A stretch of 64,000 bases of DNA from Phytopseudomonas argentinensis (GTDB lineage: Bacteria; Pseudomonadota; Gammaproteobacteria; Pseudomonadales; Pseudomonadaceae): contig NZ_FORC01000004.1 of NCBI RefSeq assembly GCF_900113905.1, forward strand, positions 496,001 through 560,000. The letters are read 5' to 3'. Each line of letters starts with the position of its first letter. Position 1 is the stretch's first letter. This document shows, piece by piece, positions 52,731 through 62,649 of the stretch. A program made the position numbers and the translations under genes. The notes below the pieces were generated by a model. That model had not been told where the DNA came from. It did no database searches and saw nothing but the letters and a program-made list of their open reading frames with translations.

Positions 52731-54215
52731 ATGCCCGTCTGGATTCGCGATATATCTCTGAAACACAAGTTCTGGGCGGTGAACGCCGTCGCCTTCGTCA
52801 CCACCCTGCTGCTCGTGCTGTTCGCCATGCTTCAGGAGCAGGACACCTTTGCCGAGGCGGCCCGCGCCGATGTCCAGAAACACGCGCAGCTGGTCGCTGC
52901 CTGGCCAGCCGCCCAGGCACTGCCTGCCAGCGCCGGCTTGATCGCCTTCAAGCCCGGGGAAACGCCCAGGCTGCCCGGCGATGCCGATGCCGCAGCGCTG
53001 AGCAACGGGCGCGGCTGGGTCGCGCTCGAACACGACGGTCTGTTTGGCAGCGATCCGCTGCTCGGCGCGCAGATCGTCGAGCGCGCTGCCGACCAGCGCG
53101 TCGCCGTACTCGCCGTCGGCCGCAGTCTGGCCCAGGTATTCACCGAGCGGGCTGGCAGCTATGCCCTGGCGGTCGCCGTGCTGATGCTGGTCCTGCTCGC
53201 CGCCTCGCAACTGCTGATCCGCTTCCTGCTCACCCACCTCAACACCTTGAAGGACGTCATGTTGCATGTCGAGAAGCACGGCGACCTGTCGGCCCGCGTG
53301 CCTCTGCAGAGCCGCGATGAGGTCGGCCAGATGGCCAGCGCTTTCAATGCCATGCAGGACGGTTATCAGCGGGTGGTCGGCGCCGTCATCCAGGCCGCTT
53401 CTCGGCTCGACGAGGGCACGGCGCGTCTGGCGCAAAGCATGAAGGACGTTCGCCAGGGCATGCTCGGCCAGCAGAGTGAGACGGATCAGGCCGCCACCGC
53501 GATCAACGAGATGTCCACCACCGTTCACCATATCGCCGAGCATGCCGCCAGCACACGCGACCAGTCGCAGACTGCCGACCAGTTGGCCGGGGCCGGACGA
53601 AGCGTGGTCACGCGCGTCGTCGACTCCATCACCGGGCTTTCCAGTGGGGTGCAACAGACAGCGACCATGATCGAGCAGGTGGCAGCCGACAGCCAGAAAA
53701 TCAGCAGCGTGGTGAACGTCATCCACGGCATTGCCGAACAGACCAACCTGCTGGCCCTCAATGCGGCCATCGAGGCGGCGCGGGCCGGCGAGATGGGCCG
53801 CGGTTTCGCCGTGGTGGCCGATGAAGTGCGCAACCTGGCCAAACGGGTGCAGGACTCCACCGACGAGATCACCAGCATGATCGGTACGTTGCAGGCGGGC
53901 ACCCGTGATGCGGTGGAGTTCATGCAGGAAAGCACGCTAAAGGCCGACGATTGCGTGCGCGCCGCCCACGAGGCCGGCGATGCGCTGGCGGCGATCACCG
54001 GCGCGGTGGCGCAGATGCGCGAGAGCAATACGCAGATCGCCGTCGCGGCGCAGCAGCAGAGCCAGGTAGCCGAGGAAATGACCCGTTCGGTGATCGGCAT
54101 CCGCGACGTTACCGAGCAGACCGTCCAGCAGACAGTGGCGTCGGCTACCACCAGCAGCCAGTTGGCAGAGCTGGCCGGTGAGTTGTCGAAAGCCATCCGC
54201 CAGCTCAAACCCTGA
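52731..54215 (+). CDS. Methyl-accepting chemotaxis protein
   Basis: Chemoreceptor (494 aa): helix 1 (~14-34), a short ~100-residue periplasmic sensor, helix 2 (~142-165), HAMP, and a signalling coiled coil with the hairpin tip GIAEQTNLLALNAAIEAARAGEMGRGFAVVADEVR. Methylation sites are expected in the flanking helices. Ligand unknown. ATG 52731 is chosen because MPVWIRDISLKHKF fits the family; the in-frame upstream start at 52695 is less likely. Confidence 0.92.
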   Translation: MPVWIRDISLKHKFWAVNAVAFVTTLLLVLFAMLQEQDTFAEAARADVQKHAQLVAAWPAAQALPASAGLIAFKPGETPRLPGDADAAALSNGRGWVALEHDGLFGSDPLLGAQIVERAADQRVAVLAVGRSLAQVFTERAGSYALAVAVLMLVLLAASQLLIRFLLTHLNTLKDVMLHVEKHGDLSARVPLQSRDEVGQMASAFNAMQDGYQRVVGAVIQAASRLDEGTARLAQSMKDVRQGMLGQQSETDQAATAINEMSTTVHHIAEHAASTRDQSQTADQLAGAGRSVVTRVVDSITGLSSGVQQTATMIEQVAADSQKISSVVNVIHGIAEQTNLLALNAAIEAARAGEMGRGFAVVADEVRNLAKRVQDSTDEITSMIGTLQAGTRDAVEFMQESTLKADDCVRAAHEAGDALAAITGAVAQMRESNTQIAVAAQQQSQVAEEMTRSVIGIRDVTEQTVQQTVASATTSSQLAELAGELSKAIRQLKP

Positions 54216-54328
54216 GGCCTGCCAGCCTGGTCAGATAGTAGAAACCCTATCTGCGGTATAGGGCGGTTCAATTCGCCGCAGCGCAGCGTGCGCCATAGAC
54301 TGGCTCCATCTGATGCAGGAGACCGTCC

Positions 54329-54547
54329 ATGAGCACGCAAGCCGCCACCCTCGCCCACCACAACGAAACGCTCGACCTGCCGATGCTGGCCATCGCCATG
54401 CCCCTGCTCCTGGTATCTCTGGTTCTCGCGGGCAGCGGTTCTGGCGCCCTGGCCCTGGTGCTGTCAGGCCTGGGCGCGATTGCCGCCTACGCTTTGGCGC
54501 GACAGGCGCTGCTGGGCAGCGATCAGTCGAAAACCGTTACCGTCTGA
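54329..54547 (+). CDS. Small two-helix membrane protein
   Basis: A 72-residue protein with two hydrophobic segments (PMLAIAMPLLLVSLVLAG and ALALVLSGLGAIAAYALA). AGGAG lies 8 nt before the ATG. Function unknown. Its 3' end overlaps the facing thioesterase by 25 nt. Confidence 0.65.
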   Translation: MSTQAATLAHHNETLDLPMLAIAMPLLLVSLVLAGSGSGALALVLSGLGAIAAYALARQALLGSDQSKTVTV

Positions 54548-55320
54548 CGGCTGATGGCCAGCAACTGGCCTTCGGCACTCCACAGGGCCGCGGCCACGTG
54601 CCCATAGCCATCCCGGGCGTGTTCGATCTCGGCGCGGTACAGGCACCACTGCTCGGATGAAATCTTGCCCAGCGGCTGGATAAATTCGATGGTCCAGGTC
54701 AGCGAACTGCCGGGTGCTGGCTTGTCGAGCAGCGATAGCACTGCCGGCGGCCAGGCATCGACCAGACCAAGCAGGTGCGCTTCATCGAGGATTTCGACGC
54801 GCTGCTGGTCGCGAAAACGCACCCAGCCGCCCATCTCCCGTGACGGGTTACCGCTGAATGGCAGGCCGCCCAGGCCCCAGCGCAGCACCAGATGACGGGT
54901 GAATTCCGGGGTAACCTGGGGGATGTAGGGTAACTCCTGGCTTTGCTCGGGCGCCTTTATCACGGGTGCCGGCAGCGCCGGCACGCTGATCGAGGAGCTG
55001 CGCGGCGTACCGAAACTGCCCTGTATCAACGCCACCACCTGGCCATTCTGCACGGCACGCCCCAGCACCTGGCTGACCGACGAGCCCGCACGCAACACCT
55101 CGGCCTCGAAGCTGGTGGCGATCCCCGGCGTCACCGGCGCGACGAAGGTGATCGCCAACGACCGCGGTTGGCGGTCAGCCGGTACCTTGCCGCGCATCAC
55201 GGCATAGATCAACGCCGCCACCACGCCGCCGAAGCTGGCACGGCCCTGGCCCCAGTCAGGCGGAATCGACAGCGCCTCGGGTGTGCGCTGCACCTGCTCC
55301 AGTAGCTCGAAGAAATCCAT
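54523..55320 (-). CDS. TesB-like acyl-CoA thioesterase family protein
   Basis: Double hot-dog thioesterase (265 aa): FGGVVAALIYAVM with the N-terminal family glycine block, RSLAITFVAPVTPG, and a second half with SLTWTIEFIQPLG. It probably hydrolyses acyl-CoA; the acyl chain is unknown. GGGAGGTG precedes ATG 55320. It is the last gene of the minus-strand run starting at moxR, 77 nt after CHAD. Confidence 0.8.
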   Translation of the reverse strand: MDFFELLEQVQRTPEALSIPPDWGQGRASFGGVVAALIYAVMRGKVPADRQPRSLAITFVAPVTPGIATSFEAEVLRAGSSVSQVLGRAVQNGQVVALIQGSFGTPRSSSISVPALPAPVIKAPEQSQELPYIPQVTPEFTRHLVLRWGLGGLPFSGNPSREMGGWVRFRDQQRVEILDEAHLLGLVDAWPPAVLSLLDKPAPGSSLTWTIEFIQPLGKISSEQWCLYRAEIEHARDGYGHVAAALWSAEGQLLAISRQTVTVFD

Positions 55321-55397
55321 GCTCACCTCCCTTGTCATCGTATGGATGGTAAGAGACGAGCCGCGCTACTGCGAGCCCGGCGCATGCGGCAGATCGG

Positions 55398-56168
55398 TCA
55401 TTGTCGGGGCTCGAGCGCTGCCAGCAGGCGTGCCTGGATGGCCTGCGCCGAGCACTCGGCGGCCTGCATCGAATCGCGCCAGGCGGGGATGAAGCCGCGC
55501 AGATCGGGCTCGCGCTCGGCGGTCGCCAGCCACTGCAGGTGGTCGTGCCAATCACCGAGCACCGCCTGACCTTTCTTGAGCAGCTTCAATTGCGCAGCCG
55601 ACAGCGCTGAAAGCTGCGGATAAGCCTCGGCTGTGTAACGCACACGCTTGATCAGCAGGCGCACGCGGTGGCGATCATGCTCGGCATCGCCCAGGGCCTC
55701 GACCAGCTTGGCAAGCTGCTTGCGCAGGTAGCGTCGGACCTTCTTGTGCAAATCCTCGAGTTCACCACTCGCCTGCTGGGCAGCCAGCTCCCGAGGCCAC
55801 TCGTCGAGGGCGCGGAACAGGGCAGGCAACGCGCGGCTATTCAGCACCAGTGCATCACCCTTGCGGCGCTGCGCCAGGCGTCGCTGCGCGGCGGCATGCT
55901 CACCGCCGGCGCGCAAGGTGCCGATCAGCACCTCCAGGTCCCGCAATGGACCTGTCAGGCGCCCGAGCTCGGCTGCTCGGTTCTGCAACGGATCACTCCC
56001 GGCAGCGCCCTTGAGCGGCTTGAGCAGGCTCCGCAAACGGCGCAGACAGACCCGCAGATCATGCAGCGCCTCGTCATCGGTCTGCGCCTGCAGACGCTCG
56101 CGGCAAGCATAGAGCGCAACCTCCAGGCGCAGCACTTCGCTGCGCAACGTACCGACAAAACCACTCAT
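55398..56168 (-). CDS. CHAD-domain protein
   Basis: A 256-residue helical protein of the CHAD family (conserved histidines; binds polyphosphate). Signature pieces are ALHDLRVCLRRLRSLLKPLK near residue 35 and RVRLLIKRVRYTAEAYPQL near 170, with many Arg/Lys. It follows tgpA by 22 nt. AGGAG lies 7 nt before ATG 56168, which beats the in-frame GTG at 56171. No CYTH domain is attached. Confidence 0.9.
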   Translation of the reverse strand: MSGFVGTLRSEVLRLEVALYACRERLQAQTDDEALHDLRVCLRRLRSLLKPLKGAAGSDPLQNRAAELGRLTGPLRDLEVLIGTLRAGGEHAAAQRRLAQRRKGDALVLNSRALPALFRALDEWPRELAAQQASGELEDLHKKVRRYLRKQLAKLVEALGDAEHDRHRVRLLIKRVRYTAEAYPQLSALSAAQLKLLKKGQAVLGDWHDHLQWLATAEREPDLRGFIPAWRDSMQAAECSAQAIQARLLAALEPRQ

Positions 56169-56190
56169 CACGGAACTCCTGAATAACCGT

Positions 56191-58185
56191 TCAAGGGGAT
56201 CGGCTCCAGCGCCAGGGCAATTGGCGGCGCAGCGCGTTCAGCTGTTGGAGCAGCGCCCGGGGGGAAATGTTCTGCCCCGCGTAACGCTGCGTTTCGAAGG
56301 CCTGCACGAAGGCCAGAATGGTCTGTGCCTGGGCGGGCAATGCTTCGCCAGCGCGCTGGGCGAAGGCCCGTGGCCCCTCCCCAGCATGGCGTCGCACGCC
56401 ATGCTGGGCCAACAGCTGCTCGAAACGTTGAAAGAGGCGCAGCAAGGGGTCGCGCTCGACCCGCCATGGTTTGAACAGCCACAGCGACAGCAGGCCAAGC
56501 AATAACCCGCCACCGCCCACCAGCGCGAGGATCAGCCGCCCTGCGTCGACCTGGCCGAACCAGCGCTGCAACAGCTCGAACTGCTGGGCGCCCTGGTAGC
56601 CCAGCACCCAGCGCTGCCAACCGTAATTGAGGTCGTCCCAGGCCAGACGCAGCTCGTTGAGCCAGGTCAGATTGCGATAGCGCAACGGTGAAAAGGGCGA
56701 GTCGGCAAGAAAACTCTGCTCACCTGCCAGTGCTTGTTCGAGCCCTTGCTCGATACGCTCGGGGGCGACCTGAAAGGTCGGATCCACGCTCGTCCAGCCC
56801 TTGCCCGGCTGCCAATACTCGACCCAGGCATGGGCGTCGAACTGACGAACCTGCACGTAGCTGCCATTGCCACTGAGTTCGCCGCCCTGGTAGCCGGCCA
56901 CCACGCGACTGGGGATGCCGGCCGCGCGCAGCACGAAGGTCATGGCGCCGGCGTAGTGGGCGCAAAAGCCGCTGCGGGTATCGAACAGGAACTGGTCGAT
57001 GGAGTCGTCACCCAAGGGGGTCGGCGTCAGGGTATAGACGTAGGGCTGGTGATTGAAATGGCTGAGCAGCGCCTCGACCAACTGCTCATCCTGCGGATAC
57101 CGGCTGCGCAGTTCCTGGGCCCAGGCGCGGCTGCGCGCATCGCCCTCACGGGGCAGGCGCAGCAATGCCTGCATCCTGTCGGGCGGCGCCTGCGGCTCGC
57201 GTAGCGCGTCAGGCCAGGAGCTGACGTCGTAAAGCAGCGCTCGATCCACCGGGCGATTGCGCTGCAGACGGAAATCACCCATTTGCCGCGTGCCCTGCAA
57301 GTCGATGCGGGCGACGTCGAGGGCGAACAGCCATGGCCGCGTGGTCGGCTGCATCACCACACTGTAATGCAGCGCCTCGCCGCGCGGTTGCCATTGCGGC
57401 GCCGGCGAAAACTGCTCACCCGCCGATTGCGACCAGCGCCGGCCATCGAAATGATCGAGCGTCAGCGCTCGCCAGTACAGCTCGTTGCGTGCCGGCACCC
57501 GGCCCTCGAAACTGGCGCGAAAGGCCAGCTCGCTGGAACGGGTCAGCTCGGCGATATCGCCGGGCGCCATGCTATCGGCTAGCCCGGTGACCGCGCCGCG
57601 TTCGTTGGGCACCGGCAACGACCACAGTGGCCCGAGGCGCGGGAAGAACAGGAACAGCAGGAGCATCAGCGGCAGCGCCTGCAGTAGCAGGCTGGCCGAC
57701 AGACGCAGCGTGCGCCAGGGCCGGGTCGCCGTGCCGCTCTGCTGCAAGCCGATCAACGCGGCGAGCAAGGCACACACCGGCAACAGGCTGAAAATCGCCA
57801 CGAGCATGCCGTCATCGAACAGATAGGCGGTGACAACCACGAAGAAGCCAAGAAAGATCACCACCAGCGCGTCGCGGCGAGTACGCATTTCCAGCAACTT
57901 GAGGGTGAACGCTGCCACCAGCAGCACCACCCCGCCATCCAGCCCGACCAGGGTGCCGCGGGACAGAAACACCCCAGCCGCCGCCAGAGCGATCAACCCG
58001 ATGCGCACGACGAGGCTGGGGTAGCCGGCACGCATGCGCAAGATCTGGACGCGCCACAGCGCACAGCCCAGCCACAGGCCAATCACCCACCCCGGCAGGT
58101 GAGAGACGTGCGGCAGAATCACCAGTGCCTGGGCGACCAGTAGCCAGGTCAGGCTGATGCGCGGGATACCCGCGACGGTGCTCAT
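56191..58185 (-). CDS. tgpA: Membrane transglutaminase TgpA
   Basis: Inner-membrane protein (664 aa) with five to six N-terminal helices, a periplasmic transglutaminase-like domain and a C-terminal anchor plus cytoplasmic tail. The triad is Cys (~408, RSGFCAHYAGAM), His (FDAHAWVEYW) and Asp (SVDPT). P. aeruginosa TgpA is essential for growth. Its ATG overlaps the stop of the DUF58 gene (ATGA). Confidence 0.94.
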   Translation of the reverse strand: MSTVAGIPRISLTWLLVAQALVILPHVSHLPGWVIGLWLGCALWRVQILRMRAGYPSLVVRIGLIALAAAGVFLSRGTLVGLDGGVVLLVAAFTLKLLEMRTRRDALVVIFLGFFVVVTAYLFDDGMLVAIFSLLPVCALLAALIGLQQSGTATRPWRTLRLSASLLLQALPLMLLLFLFFPRLGPLWSLPVPNERGAVTGLADSMAPGDIAELTRSSELAFRASFEGRVPARNELYWRALTLDHFDGRRWSQSAGEQFSPAPQWQPRGEALHYSVVMQPTTRPWLFALDVARIDLQGTRQMGDFRLQRNRPVDRALLYDVSSWPDALREPQAPPDRMQALLRLPREGDARSRAWAQELRSRYPQDEQLVEALLSHFNHQPYVYTLTPTPLGDDSIDQFLFDTRSGFCAHYAGAMTFVLRAAGIPSRVVAGYQGGELSGNGSYVQVRQFDAHAWVEYWQPGKGWTSVDPTFQVAPERIEQGLEQALAGEQSFLADSPFSPLRYRNLTWLNELRLAWDDLNYGWQRWVLGYQGAQQFELLQRWFGQVDAGRLILALVGGGGLLLGLLSLWLFKPWRVERDPLLRLFQRFEQLLAQHGVRRHAGEGPRAFAQRAGEALPAQAQTILAFVQAFETQRYAGQNISPRALLQQLNALRRQLPWRWSRSP

Positions 58186-59138
58186 GCACCACCGCCATGC
58201 AGCGCCAGCGCACGCAGGCACTGCTCGCGGTGGCGCTCACCGATGGCCACCGGCAGCGACTCGTTCGGCAGCTGCAGGGCGAACGGCTGCTGACGTTCGG
58301 AGAGCACCAGCACCCAGTGGCAGAGCAGCGACAGCCGACTTTCCCGATCGCCGCTGAGCACGTCGAAATCCAGCAGCAGGTCACGGCCCGTCTGAGCGGC
58401 AAAGTCCTTGACCAGCAGACCCTGGCCTCGCGAATAGGCCTTCCAGTGCAGGCGCCGGCGCGAATCCCCCGGCTGGTAGGTTCGCAGCCCCTGGAAGTCA
58501 TCGCTGCCCCGCCCCTGGCTGATCAGCCCCGCCTGCTCGTCGTCCTCGCTGCCGCCGCGCGCCAGCGGCAGCTCGCCCTCCAGTGGCCGCGGGTAGACCA
58601 ACACCGCCTGATCGAGATCGACATGGCTCCAGGCGACCAGCAACCCCAGGGGAAAGCGGCTCTCCACCCGCAGGCGCCCGGGGTGAAGCCAACCGCGGCG
58701 CTCGGTTTGCAGGCCCAGCTCGCACTCCACAGAGCCTTGCGCGGCAACATCCTGCTGCTGCAGGTCGGCCGGTGGCCAACCCAGCGCGATGGCCTCGTGG
58801 GCCCGGCTGCGACTTTCCAGGCGCACCCGCAGGCGCGCCGCTTCGCCGGCGAACACTGCGCCGACGCTACCGGCATGCAGCACCAGCCCGGCCAGGTTGC
58901 GGTAGGTGTGCAGGATGGTCACCACGAAGACCGAGCCAAGCAGGAAGGTCAGCCCGTAGGCCAGGCTGTTCTGGTAGTTGATGGCGGCGAGCAACATCAC
59001 CAGCAAGGCGAACAGAAACGCCACGCCCACCCGGGTCGGCAGGATGAAGATCCGCCGCTGGTTGAGCTGAACGCTGGAGGCCGCCGGAATCCGCCTGGCC
59101 AACCAGCGATTCCAGTGTTGCCTGAAAGCACCGGTCAA
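58182..59138 (-). CDS. DUF58 protein
   Basis: Membrane protein (318 aa) with two helices near the N-terminus (~23-65) and a C-terminal von Willebrand-like DUF58 domain (GRGSDDFQGLRTYQPGDSRRRLHWKAYSR). It partners MoxR-type ATPases. I chose TTG 59138 because GAGGTG sits 8 nt upstream and TTGA overlaps the moxR stop by 4 nt; a GTG at 59165 would extend it 9 residues with a weaker site. Confidence 0.88.
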   Translation of the reverse strand: MTGAFRQHWNRWLARRIPAASSVQLNQRRIFILPTRVGVAFLFALLVMLLAAINYQNSLAYGLTFLLGSVFVVTILHTYRNLAGLVLHAGSVGAVFAGEAARLRVRLESRSRAHEAIALGWPPADLQQQDVAAQGSVECELGLQTERRGWLHPGRLRVESRFPLGLLVAWSHVDLDQAVLVYPRPLEGELPLARGGSEDDEQAGLISQGRGSDDFQGLRTYQPGDSRRRLHWKAYSRGQGLLVKDFAAQTGRDLLLDFDVLSGDRESRLSLLCHWVLVLSERQQPFALQLPNESLPVAIGERHREQCLRALALHGGGA

Positions 59139-60052
59139 AGTACCGGCACCTCGCGCAGCAGCCACTGCACCAGGGCGCCACCGCCGTGGCCGGCAGGGTC
59201 TGCCTGATCACGCAAGCGGTGCCCGGCCACTGACGGCAGGACGGCCTGCACGTCCTCGGGGATGACGTAGTCACGCTCGGCCAGCAGCGCCCAGGCGCGC
59301 GCTGCCGCCAGCAGCGCCAGGCTGCCGCGCGGCGACAGGCCCCAGGAGAACTGCGGCTGGGTACGTGTGGCTTCGACCAGGCGCAGCACGTAATCGACCA
59401 GCGCATCGCTGACGCGCACCTTGGGCACTTCGGCCTGCAGCTTCGCCAGTTCGGCGTGATTGAGTACCGCGTCCAGTGTCGGCAGTACCGAGCGGCGAGG
59501 CTCACCCAGCAGCAAGGCTTTCTCCGCCGCGCGGGCCGGATAGCCGAGCGACAGGCGCATCAGGAAGCGATCAAGCTGAGATTCGGGCAGCGCAAAGGTG
59601 CCGCTTTGGGTGATCGGGTTCTGGGTGGCGATGACGAAAAAGGGATCCGGCAATGGCCGGGTCGCGCCCTCGATGGTGACCTGGCCCTCCTCCATGGCCT
59701 CGAGCAAGGCACTCTGGCTTTTCGGCGTGGCGCGGTTGATCTCGTCCGCCAGCACCAGCTCGGCGAATACCGGGCCGGGGTGGAACAGGAACTGCCCGCT
59801 GTCCTTGTCGAATACCGAAGTGCCGAGAATATCGCCCGGCAGCAGGTCGGAAGTGAACTGGATGCGCTGGAAGCTCAGCCCCAGCACCTTGGCCAGGGCG
59901 TGGCTGAGGGTGGTCTTGCCCATGCCGGGCAGATCCTCGATCAACAGATGACCGCGGGCCAGCAGACAGGTCAGGGCCAGGCGCACCTGCGCCTCCTTGC
60001 CGAGCAGCACCTGGTTGATGGTATCCAGGCAGGCGTCCAGTTTCGTGTGCAT
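59135..60052 (-). CDS. MoxR-family AAA ATPase
   Basis: Chaperone-like AAA+ ATPase (305 aa): Walker A LPGMGKTTLSHALA, Walker B LVLADEINRATPKSQSALLEAMEE, sensor PFFVIATQNP. It is the head of moxR-DUF58-tgpA, a standard trio. GAGGAG precedes ATG 60052; the frame stays open upstream to 60106. Confidence 0.92.
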   Translation of the reverse strand: MHTKLDACLDTINQVLLGKEAQVRLALTCLLARGHLLIEDLPGMGKTTLSHALAKVLGLSFQRIQFTSDLLPGDILGTSVFDKDSGQFLFHPGPVFAELVLADEINRATPKSQSALLEAMEEGQVTIEGATRPLPDPFFVIATQNPITQSGTFALPESQLDRFLMRLSLGYPARAAEKALLLGEPRRSVLPTLDAVLNHAELAKLQAEVPKVRVSDALVDYVLRLVEATRTQPQFSWGLSPRGSLALLAAARAWALLAERDYVIPEDVQAVLPSVAGHRLRDQADPAGHGGGALVQWLLREVPVL

Positions 60053-60188
60053 CGTCCACTCCTCATGCAAGTGGCTCGATGCTACTGACCTGATCGCAGC
60101 GGGCAAAGCGTTACGTAATGTTTGCTGACGAAACTGTGCCTGGCGCCGGGGCCCTGGGAAAGAATTGCGATCGGCTCGTCAGTTTTCG

Positions 60189-62147
60189 TTAAAGCCGAAA
60201 ATGTCCGGCCATGCCCTGCAACTCACGACCAAGTTCGGCCAACTGCTGGCTGGAATCGGCATTCTTGTCCATCGCCGCCGCCGATTCCTCACCTAGGTCG
60301 CGGATCGACGTCACGCTGCGGCTGATATCTTCGGCCACGGCGGTCTGCTCCTCGGCCGCGGCGGCTATCTGCTGGTTCATGCCGTGGATCACCGACACGG
60401 CTTCGGTGATACCGGTCAGGGCCTGCTGGGTATGCCGGGCATCCTGCACCACCTGCTCGACCAGCCCGTCGCTCTGGCGCATATCGCTGACCGATCGACT
60501 GGCGCCTGCGCGCAGCACGCCAAGCAGGCCTTCGATTTCCTCGGTGGACTGCTGGGTACGCCTGGCCAAGGCGCGCACTTCGTCGGCAACCACCGCGAAG
60601 CCGCGCCCCTGCTCGCCCGCCCGCGCGGCTTCGATCGCCGCATTGAGCGCCAGCAGGTTGGTTTGCTGCGCCACGCTCTTGATGACCTCCAGCACCGCAT
60701 CGATATGCCGGGTGTCCTGGCTGAGCTGTTCGATGCCCTGGCGCGTCACCGCCATGGCCGCGACCAATTGCTCGATGCGCTGCAGTGTTTCCCGTACCAC
60801 CGCACTGCCCGCGGCGACCCGCGAGTCGGCCTGGGTGGTAGAGGCTGCAGCCTGCTCGGCATTCTGCGCCACCTCATGCACGGTCGCGGTCATCTGGGTG
60901 ATCGCCGTTGCGACCTGATCGGTTTCCTCCTTCTGGCCGTTGACCGCCTGGCGGGCCTGCTCGGTGACAGACGAAAGCGTCTGCGCCGAGGTGGACAGCT
61001 GTGCCACGCCATTCTGCAGGCGGGCGACCATGCTGCGCAGATCCCTTGACATGCCCTGCATGGCCAGCAGCAGCTGGCCGATCTCGTCACTGCGTTGAAC
61101 CTCGATTTCGGTGCTCAGATCCCCGGCGGCGATGCGCTGGGCCACCACGGTCACCTGCTTTAGCGGACGCACGATCACCCGGGCGATGATCAGGGTTGCC
61201 AGCAGGCCGACCAGCAATGCGGCGGCGGCGGCGGCGAGGATCAGCTGCACGCTGCTGCGCACGCGTTTGTGCACGGCTTCCTTCTGCGCACCGTAGATCT
61301 GGCCGACCCGGGCAACCACCTGGTCGGCGCGCTCGAGCAACTGTGCATGCTCCACCCCTTGTTGCTGCAACAGCCCGGTGTACTCCTGCAACCGCTGGTT
61401 GAAGGAGTCGATATTGCCCACCACCTCGGCAAGTACCGCACGCGATCCCGGATCAGCCAGGGCGTCGCGCAGTGCGGCGGCCTGGCTCTGGGCATCGAGC
61501 GCCTCCTGGATAGTGGCTGTCGGTACTTCACCACTGGTGCGGCTGTTTTCCAGCAGTACCCGCGCCTGTTCCAGCGCCTGCAGAAGCAGGACGTGAACCT
61601 TGCCAATCTGTCCGGCCTGAGTGATTGCATCGGCGCCCTGGTTGCCCTGACTCTCCTTGAGCGCATACACGCCGTCCTCGGCCAGCCCATCCTTGAGCAG
61701 ATCCAGGCTGTTGGCAGCGCCCACTACCAGCCACTTCGCGGCATCCAGCGCCAGACGCATGTTGTCGCTTTGCGACACATAGCGGTCGAACGCCTGCACG
61801 TACCCGGCAATGTCGCCGTCGACCTGCTGCAAGCCATCATGCTCGCTGCCGGTAACCTCCTCGCCCAGTTGTTCGACCTGCTCGCGAATGGCCTGGGCCT
61901 GTTCGTGCAGGTGCTGCGTGTGCGCGGCATCGCCAGTGATGATGAACGCCTGCTCGGTGCGGCGCATTTGCGCGACTCGGTCATTGATGTCGCTGAAGCG
62001 TTCGAGCAGCGAGAACCTGGCGCCCACGTCATGCAGGGCGAAGAAACCGGTGGCGGCCACCACCAGGGTAAGCAGTAGCACCACGCCAAACCCCAGGGAC
62101 AATTTGACCGCTGTGGCGAGACTGGCCAGTGAGCGTAGAGAAACCAT
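60189..62147 (-). CDS. Methyl-accepting chemotaxis protein with large helical sensor
   Basis: Chemoreceptor (652 aa): helix 1 (~15-37), a ~245-residue all-helical periplasmic sensor consistent with the helical bimodular (HBM) type, helix 2 (~285-310), HAMP and signalling domain with SVAQQTNLLALNAAIEAARAGEQGRGFAVVADEVR. HBM receptors in pseudomonads sense organic acids such as TCA intermediates; the ligand here is inferred at most. ATG 62147 begins MVSLRSLASLATAVKLSLGFG, the family start. Confidence 0.92.
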   Translation of the reverse strand: MVSLRSLASLATAVKLSLGFGVVLLLTLVVAATGFFALHDVGARFSLLERFSDINDRVAQMRRTEQAFIITGDAAHTQHLHEQAQAIREQVEQLGEEVTGSEHDGLQQVDGDIAGYVQAFDRYVSQSDNMRLALDAAKWLVVGAANSLDLLKDGLAEDGVYALKESQGNQGADAITQAGQIGKVHVLLLQALEQARVLLENSRTSGEVPTATIQEALDAQSQAAALRDALADPGSRAVLAEVVGNIDSFNQRLQEYTGLLQQQGVEHAQLLERADQVVARVGQIYGAQKEAVHKRVRSSVQLILAAAAAALLVGLLATLIIARVIVRPLKQVTVVAQRIAAGDLSTEIEVQRSDEIGQLLLAMQGMSRDLRSMVARLQNGVAQLSTSAQTLSSVTEQARQAVNGQKEETDQVATAITQMTATVHEVAQNAEQAAASTTQADSRVAAGSAVVRETLQRIEQLVAAMAVTRQGIEQLSQDTRHIDAVLEVIKSVAQQTNLLALNAAIEAARAGEQGRGFAVVADEVRALARRTQQSTEEIEGLLGVLRAGASRSVSDMRQSDGLVEQVVQDARHTQQALTGITEAVSVIHGMNQQIAAAAEEQTAVAEDISRSVTSIRDLGEESAAAMDKNADSSQQLAELGRELQGMAGHFRL

Positions 62148-62649
62148 TGCCGACCCCCTCGAGTTGGGCAAACGCCCGCAGGAAGCAACAGTGAAACAGC
62201 GCGTTGATGGCGACAAGCCAGTAACGGGCTGGCAGGTGGTTTTAGCTAAAGCAGCGTCGTTTTCAGGATATCGCCGATTGCCGGATAAACCTTAGCAGGA
62301 CAGTAGCGCAAAGACATCATCGCATGGACATTGCTGCCATCGGTCTGCGGGAAGTCTGCAGCATCCTCCGTCTCGCCCCCTTCTGGCCTACCTTGTCTGG
62401 CAACAGGCTACCTCGCGGCTTGCGGATGGCCTGCCGACGAACGCCGAGACTTCACTGAGATGGTCGGCGCAAGCAGGGGCATCGTCTGACCGGAGACCAG
62501 CCTGACGGTAGCGAGCAGCAAAGCCTGCGGCAGGCCAACCACGATTGCCGAGTTGACTGTCGGAATGCTGCTAGCAGGTTGACCGTGAAGCCATCGCGCC
62601 GCCCATCCCAGAGCGGACGAACACTGGCGTATAAGCGGTTGCTGGGAGC
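62148..62649. other. Gene-free stretch upstream of the chemoreceptor
   Basis: About 500 nt with the sigma-28 promoter at 62268-62294 near the left side. I see no supported gene, RNA or repeat in the remainder. Confidence 0.6.
62268..62294 (-). promoter_or_regulatory. Sigma-28 (FliA) promoter of the chemoreceptor
   Basis: On the minus strand TAAGGTTT, 11 nt, GGCGATAT: against the FliA consensus TAAAGTTT-N11-GCCGATAA this has the exact spacing and three mismatches over the two boxes. It gives a leader of about 110 nt. Confidence 0.7.
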
